Source: Rhododendron vialii
Lineage: Eukaryota > Streptophyta > Magnoliopsida > Ericales > Ericaceae
Assembly (NCBI RefSeq): GCF_030253575.1
Contig: NC_080568.1
Location: forward strand, 4,749,501-4,813,500
DNA: 64,000 bases
Direction of reading: 5' to 3'
Shown here in pieces: positions 22,263 through 34,718 of this stretch. The stretch's first letter is position 1. Each line of letters opens with the position of its first letter. Under the pieces are notes generated by a model. The model searched no databases. It was not told the DNA's origin and worked only from the letters and a program-made list of their open reading frames with translations. The translations under genes and the position numbers were made by a program.

Positions 22263-23229
22263 TAAAGAATTTTTTTCCTTTTCTAGTCGAAGCGCGCGCA
22301 AGAAACTTTTGTCTTTAGTGATTTTTGTTTATCTTTGGAATTTAGGAGTATTGCTTATAACGGATAACCACCTATCCACTCATTTATGGCATGTTTGGCG
22401 GGAGAGAAGGAAGATGGATAAGGGCATGAGAATAAGCTAATTCGAGCCCACTCTTATTCGGTATTTGGTCATTCCCTTTTGTACCGGGACTGCTTATACG
22501 GAGATAAGCTAAGCCCCCTGGAGAGTCTTAGTGAAACCCAACCCAACCCGCCCCCAGAATAAGTTTATCCGGATGGATATAGGCCCTTTTTGTTGCCTTT
22601 TTCAAGCAGCTCACGGGAGTTAAAATCAAGAATTAACGGACTCACAATTTTAACGATAGAAGAGCAAATGCCAGAGAATAATCATGAACTTGTGAACTTA
22701 CATAATTCTAATTATCTTGACCAAATTCTACTACCGTAACGGAGCGTTTCCGAAACTTGGGGCAGATGGTCGCACCTGTCCATCCGGCTCTAACGTCAAC
22801 TAACCAAAACTTCAAATGAAATCACACAAATCGTACCCTCCGTTGAGCCCATGTTCCAAGTTCTATAACTTCGATTATTCGACAGGAATTCAAAGCCCAA
22901 CTAATACACATATTCATCTTACCTTGTGCCAAAAGGGGGAAATAAAACTACTCCAATACAAAGATTTTGATTAAACTTAAACTATAGATGAAAACAGCTT
23001 TTTCTTCAACGCATCTTTAACACCGTGTGGTTTAAACCTTAAAAGGTCTTGGTTCAACTCCCGCTAACAAAATGGTGGCTCAGAGCAGGTCATGCCGGTG
23101 AGTCCGATGTTGATCCTAAAGTCCATGCATTTACAAGACAAATGTGGTGGGCTTCAGGATATAACTAAGACGGGTCATCGAAAAGGATGATATCTACCGG
23201 CGGCCCAGTAAATGGCCCAGGAAATATGT
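22263..23229. other. 3' flank of the PIRL gene
   Basis: No gene of its own. A B-box-like GGTTCAACTCCCG near 23050 hints at a degraded SINE or retroelement fragment. The stretch 22381-22590 has G/C-rich text with no clear structure. Confidence 0.4.
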
Positions 23230-23452
23230 TTACACATACATGTCAAACACACTGCATATGGCAAAGAGTTATCAGATCATCGACTATACCTGGTTTCAAT
23301 ACAAACCGATTTCACAGACTCACGGGTCCATTGAAACTTCACCTTTTCGCAGTCCCGGAGATCCAGTAACACTTGGGGAAATGCCAGAAGCAAAGTAATT
23401 CAACACAGAGGTCCCTAGTGCCAGCCATCCAGTCTCACCCTGTGTATTTGCC

Positions 23453-26400
23453 TCAACCATGCTTCTCTTTTTCTTCTGCTTCTATTATGTTAACCCACCT
23501 CTTAAACATAAACTCCACCACAGCTTCAACCCCATTACTCACAATCTCCTTTGGAGGAATTACTAGTGGGTTCTGATCCAGATTTAACTTGCTGAGGTTT
23601 TCAAGCCAACCGAATGTGTCAGGAAGAGCCCCGATTTGGTTGTTGCTGATGTCAAGTTCCCTGAGGTTGGGCAAATCACCAATTGTTTCCGGAAGCTCAG
23701 TGAGATCGTTGAAATTGCTACTTAGGTTCAATACCTCAAGATTTGCTAATTTCCCAATTTCGCGAGGTAGGGTGCAAAGCATGTTCAAATGGGCATCCAA
23801 ATATTGTAAAGACCACATTTCAAAAACTGATGGTGGTAAGGTGCGGATCTTGTTCAGGTGAATTGAGAGCTTTTTGAGATTCAACAGTCCATATCCGATA
23901 TTTGGAGGCAAACACATTAGGTTGTTGAAACTTGCATCCAACTCCACCAGTGAACTGTATGGAAACCAATATTTGAATTGACGAGAAACCAGATGAAGTT
24001 TGAAAACGAGAATCCGGGAAAAAAAATTTATAGATTACCTGCAGTGAGCAATACTTGCAGGAAGAGCATTAAGCCTATTTCCTGACACATTCAAGATCTT
24101 CAGGTTAATCAACAATCCAATAGAGTCCGGCAAGGATTTCAAAAGGTTGGATGAGACATTGAGCTCCTCCAACTTCAGTAGTCCGGCAAGTGAATCGGGG
24201 ATGAACTGTTTCCAAAAAACACAACCAGCATAAGTGGAAGAACTTTAGAAAAACAAATGCACCAATCATCAGATGGTTGATAACGATGAGATGATGGTTA
24301 TAGCTAAGAAGACGTATAAAGTATGAAGAAGAAGATCGAACCAATAACACCCACAGTTTGAGTTCTGTCAGTTCTCCATAAGATATTCTTCACTAACTGT
24401 AATGGAAAATCCAAATATTCCCTGGCTTGTATACTTCATTTATTTTACAATTGAACTTCACCCCAAATGCAGTTTAGCAAGAGAATGATAAGCATGAACT
24501 AGGAATCCGAAAAAGCAGTTGATGTAGATGGCGCATAAAATTATAACGTAGATTCCACAATATTCAACTAAGTTTCAGGAAAACAAAACCTTTATCTTAC
24601 CAAACAATCCTCCATACTTTTAAGTTTATTGGTAATCCTGATCAAGCACATCAAGCTTACAGCCATTGATTTATGGTCACTTGGTGTCGAATATTTGTGC
24701 GTTTTAACAACTTGGCTATGCTTACTCTTAGAATTTGATTTTTCAATTCCTTCCCGTATATAAAGCCGGAATGCCATGAGCAGTAAAGAAAGAGTTACTG
24801 ATTTCTCTCAGTACAGTATAATTTCCCTCTCCATGTTCTTTTGCACTTTCCTGTTCTTTCTCTTTCCTACCCTCCAACTTCTAGACACCTCTCTCTTTTC
24901 TGTGTGTGTATGTGAAACCACTGTAACCAGCCAGGGAACTAACCGCCGTTGCCGACAACAACCACCCAACACCAGTCTTCGTCGTAACAACTCCAGCAGG
25001 TACTCTCTTTCTGTCGTACTCGTAACAACCTTAGTTTTTAGCTTCTTTTAGATTGTTTAATTGGGTTTTAATGCTGATTTTGCGACGATCAACCAGCAGC
25101 TTCTTCTTCTTGCTGTTCCAAAGTTGCCAATGGGCATTTACCTTGTCTTCTGGATCTGAAATTGGTAATTCACGTCCTCAAAGCTAAGGACCGAAATTTG
25201 CCGATCAGGACTTTCAACTTTGACTTTTTTTTGGATGATAGAACATTTCTACTCAAAATCTGGATTGAACCATTATTAAGGACATCGATATTGGCTACAG
25301 TCGATCTTTTTTCTCTCGCTGGAAGGCTACTTGGGATTTTTATAATCGAGTCTTTTGATAACCATTGTAAGCCATTAGTGCTATTAATGTTTAATCTTTT
25401 TCTTCTGGAAATTGAAGGAAAATAACTATTTAAATCATGCGATATAATTTTGATAATACTATTATCGTTATCTTCATAAGTAAAAACAATACAAGCATAC
25501 ATTCAGCGAGACTTGTGTTGGGTCTGAGCTTGCATGCATCGCACGCATGTCGGTCATTAGTAAAACCAAAACATAAGGTAGTGGAAACAGTGCCATAGCC
25601 TGTTTAAGGTCAATAATAGACTGTAGTTTAGTAAAATACTCTACTTAAACCAAGCATGGTCTCCAAAAAAGTATCCTAACTGTGAACTCAATGGGCATGC
25701 CTCTAAATGAATGTCCCCAAAAGGCAGCTCTTCTCATGCCAGGCCAATTCAGCAAGAAAGAATAACGTAGAGGTGCTCATTCAGGTTAAGGACGTCCCAG
25801 TGAATGGGTGGAAGGATGTCTTCTAGAATGAAGGGAAGAGGATTGATGTGTCAAAATCAAGAGGTTAACCCCACAAAGGGAACTATGATTTTGCATGAAA
25901 ATGAACATTCGGATCTCAATATAAGCTACATTAAGAGTAATGGAATCATGAGGAGAGAGGGATAGGGTGCCAAAAGATAATGACTTAACTGTTTCTTTCC
26001 AAGCTAATGCATTTAGAATGGAGGATAATGGGGACTCCCCAATTACGGATGTGGGCAAAGTCCATGAGGGTGTTGGTAACGGTGCTAGGAAAAAAAGAAC
26101 TTTAGAATTGTTGTTTTTCGCCTAATGATTGTTCCAGTTTTCCTCTTTGGCTATGGTTTCTTCGAGGGTAGTTTAAGTTTCCTCATAAGGTGAGGTTCTG
26201 GCCAACGGCAGTGTTTTTCTGTTCCCCATGGCCATGTTTGTTGGTCAGATACAAGTATCGAATTGCATTATATATCTCAGGGGAGAACATATCCGGTAGT
26301 CGGTTAACTTTTTAAGATTGGGATTCAATATCTATCTGAAAATATATCCCGCACAAGAGAGGGTATAAATCCCATTAGAGTGTACTATTATCAATTGCCT

Positions 26401-27204
26401 CAGTGCCTCAGTATTAGTCCAATGGGATTTTATACCCCCGTCACTACTAATCCCATCAGACAAACAGGCCATACCGGTAGTAAAAACGGGGAGAAAAAGT
26501 GAAGAAGCTGAGATCCCCAAGCAATTTTTCAGAAAGAGCTACAGCATTGAAATGTGCTAGTCCTATTAGCTCACAAAAGGAGTTTCACAGCTTGAGCTTC
26601 TCTTATTCACCATATAGAGCTACAATGTAAAATTGAGACTGGGTTTCCCCAATTGCCTAAATGACTAAAGCCCGCAAAACACGGAATTTCGAGACAGGTT
26701 ATCCCACTCACATACATCAATTAAAAGTGCATGAAGAGGACACAACTTGTCTAAAGTCTTTTAAGTTATAGACAAGCTTTTCAGGGAAAACCCGCCCATC
26801 TATCGAGCTCAGCAATTGAAATTGCACCATTTGTCCCAAAGATGGGTCTTTTCAAAACCAACATATAATCCAAAAACACAGTCCGATAGAGAAACAACTA
26901 GATTACTCACTAATCTCACTCAACATTCAAAATTCAACAGAAGCGAGTCGACTCAGCGAGAAATACGAACCTCCAATTGATTGTGAGAAACATCCAGAAC
27001 GAGTAAGCCCTGAATCTTCCCGAAAGCCTCAGGTAGAAACCTCAATTCACAACGCGAGAGATCAACCCTCTCGACTGGTCCTCCATCTCGCAACAATACC
27101 CTAACAACTCTTCGATTCAATTCTCCATCCTCAAGATCGTTTTCACGACCAGACCTCCCTGTTTCCTCCTCACAAAATCTCTCCAAACAATCGCCCATAC
27201 CCAT
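23453..27204 (-). CDS. PIRL: PIRL-type intracellular leucine-rich-repeat protein, C-terminus frameshifted
   Basis: Plant intracellular Ras-group-related LRR proteins are soluble scaffolds with LRRs like animal Ras-binding proteins; some act in gametophyte development. Exons, minus strand: 27204-26971, 24205-24039, 23954-23453; all junctions keep frame (GTTCGT and GTAATC donors, CAG acceptors). The 300-residue product starts [10 protein letters not shown] and carries about nine 23-residue LRRs ([22 protein letters not shown] onward), then NQNP-type [10 protein letters not shown] and FMFKRW. After EAEEKEK the frame stops. A 1-base shift in the T5 run (23468-23472) restores [19 protein letters not shown], the tail expected of the PIRL1/3/9 class; that frame reaches a donor at 23324 and could splice to a 22-base exon at 23230-23251. 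The N-terminus is shorter than in relatives (usually over 100 residues before the LRRs). Intron 1 is 2.8 kb. The start is the first in-frame ATG; stops lie upstream. Family certain, tail and start less so. Confidence 0.85.
24206..26970 (-). other. 2.8-kb first intron of the PIRL gene
   Basis: No exon of the PIRL frame was found here. On the opposite strand, 24900-25120 reads like a plant gene leader with a donor-like CAGCAGGTACTC near 24995, but no coding exon could be joined to it. Other frames lack domains. Confidence 0.5.
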
Positions 27205-27351
27205 TAAGATCTCCTCTGTATAACCCTCAAATTGCCTCACTTTCAATGCCAATTTGACGGCCGTCGTTCGCCGCCGGGATTCGGTCAAAGTTGTCGGGCG
27301 ATACTATTACAGATTAGGCTTTTTCGGACAAATTCACACTCCCTCGAGACC

Positions 27352-28816
27352 GAAAATTGCTATTCCCCCCCCCCCCCCCCAATGACACACCACCCCCCCG
27401 GCCCCACCTCCCTTTTCCCATTCTACCCCCGCACCCCCCGCCCCACCTCCCTTTTCCCATTCTACCCCCGCCCCCCCCCCTTCTTTCTTTCTTTCTTTTT
27501 TTCTTTACCGTTTGGTTTTTTTTTTTCTTTTTCTTTTCAGTTTCAGTTTCGTTTTTTTTTTCATTTTTTTTTCAATTTCGTTTTTTTTTTCATTTTATTT
27601 CCTTTTCTTTCTTTCCAGTTTGAATTTTTTTTTCTCTTTAATAATAGGTTCAAGTCTAATTCTAGGCTTTGTAAAGTAATTGAGAGAAAAAAAAAGTGTT
27701 TTAATTGATCATGTTTATCCGACTGTTTTATTTTTATTTTTTTTGACCTTTATAGATTAAAAAATATAGTTACTAAAATAAGTGTTTCAATTTTCAATCC
27801 GTTTGAACCGGTGCAAAGTTGTTATTTTTCTGATCATTTCATCCTAAATGGATCTAGTAAATTTTTGGCTCCAAGGCTTTTCAATGGACACCCTAAGAGA
27901 GTTTTGAAACTAAATAATGAGTCTTAGGGTATTTGTTGAAAGGCCTTAAATCAAAAAATTCATTATGACCATTTAAAATAAAATAATAATAAAAACGATC
28001 TTTGTTCTGATTTAACTGAATTGAAAATTAAAACACTTAATTCTTGAATTATATTTTTAAATATACAAATGGTGTATTTATAGAAATTAAATAAATAAGG
28101 TATAAGTAATTAAATAAAAAAATAAATGAAAAAATAGGTGGGACCCGGGGGCTCAACTGCCCTCATTGACACAGTAGCCCCTAAAACATTTTCGTTTTAG
28201 TTATAAAAAAAATAGAAACCAGCCATTTGCAATCCTATGGAGTAGAGACGTGATTTGAAGCAACATACTACTGAATCAGTTAAGAGGATTTATGCTAAAT
28301 AATAGTTAACAAATTTATTAAATTGTACTATAGTTAAAAAAAAGTAATCATAAATATAACATTTGTATTTTGAATTAGTATGTCGTTTGCAAAATACATT
28401 TCGTAATTAGTTCTCGAACACTAATTGTAATCTTAATTGAAAATAGAATTTGAGTTAACCAAAAAAAAAATAAGAAGGGAGGTAAATGGGAAAAGAAACA
28501 AGTAAAGAAAATAATTGAAAAAAAAAAAAGATTCAAAGTGGAAGGAATAAAAGGAAATAAAGAGAAAAAAAACAAAAAAAAAAATCCAGCCGAAAAGAAA
28601 CAAAAAGAAAATAAAGAGGGAAAAAGAAAAAGAAAAGAAAAGTAAATGGCCGGAGGGGGGAAGCAGGAGAAGAAGGGAGGAAAAAAAAAAGTAAATGAGA
28701 GGAGGGAGGGGCAGGAAAAGTAGAATGGGGGGAGGGGAGGGGGTAATATGGGAAATGGGGTGTGGGGCCGGGGGGTGGGGTGTCGGGGGGGGGGGGGGGG
28801 GGGGAAAGCAGCCCTC
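27352..28816. mobile_element. Mutator-like (MULE-type) non-autonomous element upstream of PIRL
   Basis: Flanked by a perfect 9-bp duplication CTCGAGACC (27343-27351, 28817-28825). The ends (about 250 bases each) are inverted, C/T-rich at left and G/A-rich at right, with shared TGCTWTTCCCC, C18+ runs, CACCCCCCSGCCCCAC and TTTCCCAT blocks. The ~950-base interior is AT-rich and noncoding. The proline- and phenylalanine-rich frames in the arms are composition artefacts. It sits 148 bases before the PIRL start codon. Confidence 0.8.
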
Positions 28817-29030
28817 CTCGAGACCTCGAGAGAGAGTGAATATTATCCACTAGTGCTTATCATGTAATATACTTTTGGATAAGCATGACATCATTTTGGA
28901 GTGGGATTCAAATTATTTCAATCAATAAAAAAGAGAATAATGTTTACCATTTTTAAGTATGTTCACCTTCTTAAGTTCTCAAGTGGAGGGTGAACAAAAC
29001 TCAATTTGCCGTTTTGAACATGCTAGTTGC

Positions 29031-29241
29031 CCTTTATTTGGAAGTTGAGGAAAGCAAAGAGAAAAGAAGAGAAAGGCAAATTAGAGAAAATTGAGAAGAA
29101 AATAAGAGGGAAATTATACCATTCACGCTTCTAGATTTTACTATTTTCTTTTATTTTTCTCTTTAAATCAAACAATGGGAGATGTGTTTTTTTAATTTTC
29201 CTTTCATTTCTCTCACTTTCCTTAAGTTCCAAACAAAGCCA
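29031..29241. mobile_element. MITE with TTTGGAA(C/G)TT(G/A)AGGAAAG ends
   Basis: TATTTGGAAGTTGAGGAAAG at the left and CTTTCCTTAAGTTCCAAACA at the right are inverted over about 25 bases, with AAATTAGAGAAAAT-type text inside both arms. No gene. Confidence 0.6.
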
Positions 29242-29899
29242 AAATTTTCCACTATCAAAGGGGTTGCAGTCCGATGGCCGTCCTGGGCATTTGGGGTTCA
29301 CGGTTATAGACAACCTTTTAACCTCCCATGAACTATTTTTTTTTTTCACGGTCATGTGAACTAATCTACTAACTTCTCTAATCAGGCTGATGTATACCGG
29401 CATTGGAAAAAAAAAGTGTTCTCACTAAACTCTAAGGAGTGGAAAAGTTGTTATAGAATTTGTAGAGAAGAAATGGAAGAAATAATTTTTTTTGGATTAA
29501 AAAATTTAGTAAAAATAACTTTGCGGAAGGGAAGACGTTATCGAGAAAAAAATATAAGGGAAACAAGCTACCTACAATATATAATAAAAAAAACAAAAAC
29601 AAAAATAATATCTGAAAGGACGAGCAAGTTTGGAAATTACTTTTTTTCCCCCTCTTTTCCGTCTTCTCGTGCCAAGTTTTTAATTTACCATCTTATACAC
29701 ATTTTTGTAAGTTGACTTTTTTCTTCGAACCATTAATTTGCAGAAAGTTAGAATCAACATAATTGTTCGATTCCCACGTCAATGGAGTCTCCTGGCCTTA
29801 ATGAACATTTTATCCACTTTGGTACGCATGTATGTAGTTCATTGTGTTCACGAATTGCAACTTTGAATTCACATGGAGTTCCCAATTTTAGCCATTTTG

Positions 29900-30240
29900 G
29901 AACAAAGATTCCTATAACACTTTGCTTTTACCAATTTAGTCCATCATGGTTTGATATTTCTTAATTTAGCATTTTCCACTGTGAGTTATTTGGTTCCTTG
30001 AAAGTTTTCGGAGGTAGAAATATCGGGTTAAATGGCTTAAAGAAGGCAATAAGAACACTTCTTTTTTCCTAGTTAGCTCGGTCATAGTAGCCTATAAATA
30101 GGCAGTGTAAGCCTTGAGGCAATTTGGTTGAGTTTGAATAATAAGAAAAACAAATAGCTTTCTGTATATTGTGAGTTTGTGAGTTTTGTTCTCGTATTTG
30201 TTCTTGTTTTCATAAGCTTTTTTTGCATCACTTGGCAAGT
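29900..30240 (+). mobile_element. LTR-like fragment with TATA box
   Basis: CCTATAAATAGGC (30091-30103) followed by TTGAGTTTGAATAATAAG is the promoter/leader arrangement common in plant LTRs. No boundaries or target duplication were found, so this is a fragment call on composition and motif only. Confidence 0.4.
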
Positions 30241-32195
30241 GAAGCTCCATTAAGTTTACTGACAATGGATATGTAAGGTGAGTGGGGGGTGTAACGAGAA
30301 AGGTGAGTGTAAGGGAGGGGGAAGGGTGTGGGTATTATCTATACATGGGTATTCCAATGGAGATATTATGTAATTTCACATGGGGTATGAAATTGCAAAC
30401 TTGACAGAAATATATGATCGATTGGTTATAAGCGGGATGATTAGCAATGAATAATTGATTAAAAGCAAAGCAATGAGGACAAACATAGAGTCATCAATTC
30501 AAAATCCATACTACTCATGTTTCATGAAAATTCAACCAAGTGGATATAAGTGCGAAGAATAAAATGAAACCAAATCTAGAATCAAGAAAGAGACACGGGT
30601 AACTTGAACTATCAACACAAACCCCTCCATCCCTTGGAGTAGGCAGCAAACCTTACCCATGCAAAGTTACAAACAAAAACGTCATTTACACCTTCAGACT
30701 TTCATATTTTCACCATTTGGGACCTGAAGGGTCACGAGAAAGCTAAGGCACTACACAAGATCCAAGACTCTTCCTACAAAAAAGATATGGGAATCATTGA
30801 ATGGTAGTTAGGGCACAAACATCCTGCCGCAACCAAGGCTTGCCGCATACCCGACCCCTAGAATGTTGTTCACCTCATGTAAAACGCCTTGATTCCTTAT
30901 CTCTGCAACAGAGTATACATGGAATTGCTGCTTTTCACTAACCATAACAATCATTACATTTTCACCTTTATTCATAATCGAACTGAAGTGGGCAAAGAAC
31001 CCGTCAAGCTGTAAATCCCATAATCGAATCTCCCACAACATCCCTTCCTCAGAGCAACAAAAAGAGCCATTGGTGTGAGGAAGTACAATCGGTTTCCAAA
31101 AAGTTTGGTCGTTGATATTTCTCCTAGGCTTTCCACCTTATTTTATCAAGTGAAATTGAAAGTGTAGGAGCAAAATGAAACAACTGCACTTGTGCAAAGT
31201 GTATTTTGCCCTTTTATTTTTCCCCTAATACGTCGGCTCGCTTATTATTTGTCCAACCATCTTCAGGATTATTGTGGATCATTATGAAAATGATTGTCCT
31301 CGGGGTTTTTCTGTTAAATATAGTTGCATCAGAATATCATAAAATGATACACATTTTCTTAATTACGAAAATTTGCATGAATCAATCACTAACACACAAT
31401 AGACTACCTTTACACAGGGTTCTCTCATCATGCCGCACACTCTACGAGTCACTCTCAGCACACATGAACATTCCTGAGAGAACTATCCCAAGTGCACTCC
31501 ATAGGTGCTTTCCAAATGTGTAGTCTCTAAATCAACCATTCATTCCGTTTTATACCTATCCACATCCTCAACAAATAATTGAGATCATCTTCATCCGAAA
31601 ACTCACATTCTCATTCTGGACCAAAAAAAAAAAAAAAAACCTCTTCCTTATGCCTCCACAATATTCTTGAACTCTCAACACAAGTATAACACGTAGTGAA
31701 GTGTTCTACAATCTTATAGAATGTTGCAGAATCTTTTGGAACTCTCTAGAGCTCTTCAGGTTCTTCCACATTATCGTTTGAGGGGAAGGGGGTTGGGGTA
31801 CCTTTTAATTAAGTCTAACTTGTAGAAAGCGTGATCCACCTCCATGTCAATCTAGAATCTCTTGGTGTTAATCTCAACCTCCATCCAACCCAAACTCCAA
31901 GCCCAGCTTTGAAGCACAGACATCGTCACTGAAGTTAATTGCACCTACCACTGAACTGAGATTTTTTTTTCTAACGAAAATTAACAGAATTAAACGTTGA
32001 GGAGGAAATTGACACTTGACAGGAAGTGGGAGGGCTTGAAAAGTTAAATTGAAAGTGTAAAGAGCAAAGTGACCCCTATTATAAAGTGCAAGGGTGAAAA
32101 GTGTACTTTATCCAAAATATAAACTTCCTACAATTTTTTATTTATATATAATTATGGTTTGAAACTTCCTCCTAATATTTATTGACACTTATTAT
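30241..32195. other. intergenic, no gene supported
   Basis: Two direct copies of a block like AAATTGAAAGTGTARGAGCAAA occur near 31150 and 32045, suggesting old repeat DNA. The minus-strand frame at 30808-31041 has no recognised domain. Confidence 0.45.
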
Positions 32196-34699
32196 TGTAA
32201 CGCCCCGAAAATTCGGAGACATTAAAAATAATAATGAAAAGATTATTTTCACAAAAGAAATTCATAGATTTATTGCGTCGCCATTTCAAAAGCAAATGTC
32301 ATTATTTTACAACCGTTTCGAATAAATCAAAATATTACAATATCCAAATAAACTTAGAAGCTTCCAAAATAAAGTAGACTTAAATTAATCAGAACGACTA
32401 TGCGCACGGAAACCAAGGTTTTCAGCTTCTTCCTCATTAGGATTTAACTCGATCGAATCGTACGACACTTCTGTTCCATCTTCGGTACCTGGCGTTCGAG
32501 TTACCAGGGCAACATAGTACCGTGAGCGATGACGCTCAGTAACCAAAACCCACCCGAACCCATAACTTACAAGCAGCAAGAAAATATAATTAAAGTGCAT
32601 TGACATAACATAAATAGAGAACAATTAATCATTTTATTACTATTCTTCAACCTAAGTGAAATCTTGGATCTTATCCACAGATCCGCTCCTACCCATAACC
32701 TCTGGCACAAACACTGGTGTGGTCCGACTCCCCTTTTCCAGATCCGGATGAAAGATACCTAAGTTATATACCCGATATCCCATCCGCGACCATAAGTTCG
32801 GATAAAACTTCACCGGCAACGCTCAAGCGCCGTCTAGCCCAGGTTGTGACGCAAGCACAATGCCACCCTTATGTCCCGCCCCAACATCCGAGAGCCGACC
32901 ACCACCATGCCGTACCCAGGGTTCGTAAATCCATACTTTCAACAGATCACCACCAATCAACCTCCAACAATTCAATTCCCGGATTCCTTGTCCGGAATCC
33001 CAATCACAGTCTCTCACTTTATTCAATTTTTCTGTTAACCATATTTCACATCTAAGATGATAAATCCGCATATCGCAACCATCCCAGGAACCTATTTGTC
33101 CAATCTAACAGTACAACAACATTTCACACAGTGCAACATTTTTCGAAACATGCTCACAGACTACCAGCAATTAAATTCGCAATAATGACAAATCATGCAA
33201 TAAAGCTAAACACGTATTAATTTATCATATGTTCAATTTAATCATGCAATTCAATGATCCAACTAAACATACTATCATGCTAAAATTATTTAACCGTGCG
33301 ATAACCCTAATCATGCGATTCAAACAAATTACGTTGTTCCTTTTATTTTCTCTTTTATTATTCCAAGCTAAAATCCACGTTTACTCTTAATCATCTCGGG
33401 GTGTTGACGGTATTAGAAAAATTCGCATTTACAACCAAACTTGGATCGCCTCGGAACTAATTAATGTTGGGACTTATATTAATTGATTCCAATACACTAG
33501 AGTTAGATTTATAAGCTAAACAACTTGAGGGACCAAACTGTAATTTTTCCAAAACATTTCAATATTTCCAGCGGCTGCCTTTCTTTCTTTTCTTTTTTTT
33601 TTAAACAAAACAGGGCAGTGTTCGAACAAAGTGGTTTCCAGCCCGAACTCGGCCGGCGACGTCGGGTTTAGTTATTATCATACGGAAACACGAAACAATC
33701 AATACGGAATATAATTTATATTTAGGGAGGCGAGTTCCGAACTACCTCTCGTCCGGCGAAACAGTTTTCGGAGAGATTTCAGGACGGGTCGGAGTGGCGG
33801 CGGCTCGGTCGAAAGGTGGTAGTGTACGGCAGTGGAGATGCCTCCGGATGGTGATGAGAGGTGGCGGAGCTCGGCTGCTTTCCGGACTGATTTCCAAGGC
33901 TGCGATTGGAGCTGTTTTGGAGCCGGATCGAGACCCAGTTCGGTGCTGGTTTGAATGGGTTTTGAAGCTGATTTGGAAATGGAAAGAAGCTGGTTTGCCG
34001 AGCTATTCGGACCAGAACATGGCGGCTTTTGGAGCTGAATCGCAGCGGTTCTGGACTGGAATGCAGCTGATTTTTGGGGCTGAAAGGAGCTGTTCGGAAC
34101 TGGTATTTCACGAGCTGTTTTGGTGTGCTTAAACAGAGTTGGAACAAGGCTGTAACGGGCTGATTTTTAGAAGTTGGATTGGGTGAGTTGAGTTCAGTTG
34201 CGACAGTAGGGGGAAGAGGTGGTGGAAGAAATGGAGAAGTAGGTGTGAACTAATCTCTCCCTCCACTAATCTCTCTCTCTCTCTCTGCCGAAAGGTTGAG
34301 AAATTGGCTGGGAACCAGAAAAGGGAATGGAGAAGGGGGAATATATATTTGGATTTTGGATTTTTGCATGGGGGACAATAGCCTGTGGTTAATCATGTGT
34401 TGTCGAATTTTGATTGGAGGAGAATGAGGAGATTCTTTTTTTTTTTTTTTTTTTTCTTCTATTTGTTTCAGCCGAAAGTATGAAATGGAGAAATGAGATT
34501 GGGTTGGAAAAAATGATCTGGTGCAACACATGCACACACTAGGAAAATCTCTCTTCAGGCGTGCGCGCATACAAATGATTACGGAATAAAATTTGGTGTG
34601 ACAATATAAATAATTTTTTGCATTAAATAAATTAACAAAAATAGTATTTTTGTTTTGATAATAATAATTATTATTTATTAAAAATACCGGGTCTTTACA
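32196..34699 (+). mobile_element. long solo-LTR-like element, relative of 1647-4829
   Basis: It starts TGTAACGCCCCG and ends GGGTCTTTACA, with a perfect 5-bp duplication ATTAT (32191-32195, 34700-34704). No second LTR or retrotransposon protein was found in its 2504 bases. Block 32507-32580 (CCGTGAGC..ACG.TCA..TA, then AACCCATAACTTACAA) aligns to 1928-1996 of the first element at the same relative place, so the two are one family. The G-rich 33780-34200 frames lack domains. Confidence 0.7.
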
Positions 34700-34718
34700 A
34701 TTATGGTTGGAACTCCCT

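Noticed and set aside
27232-27708. Proline/phenylalanine-rich frames, and their mirror at 28375-28850
   Set aside because: They lie in the low-complexity inverted arms of the Mutator-like element.
30808-31041. 77-residue minus-strand frame
   Set aside because: No recognisable family, no splice continuation in either direction.
33779-34147. Frames of 112-122 residues on both strands
   Set aside because: GC-richer part of the solo-LTR-like element; no family features on either strand.
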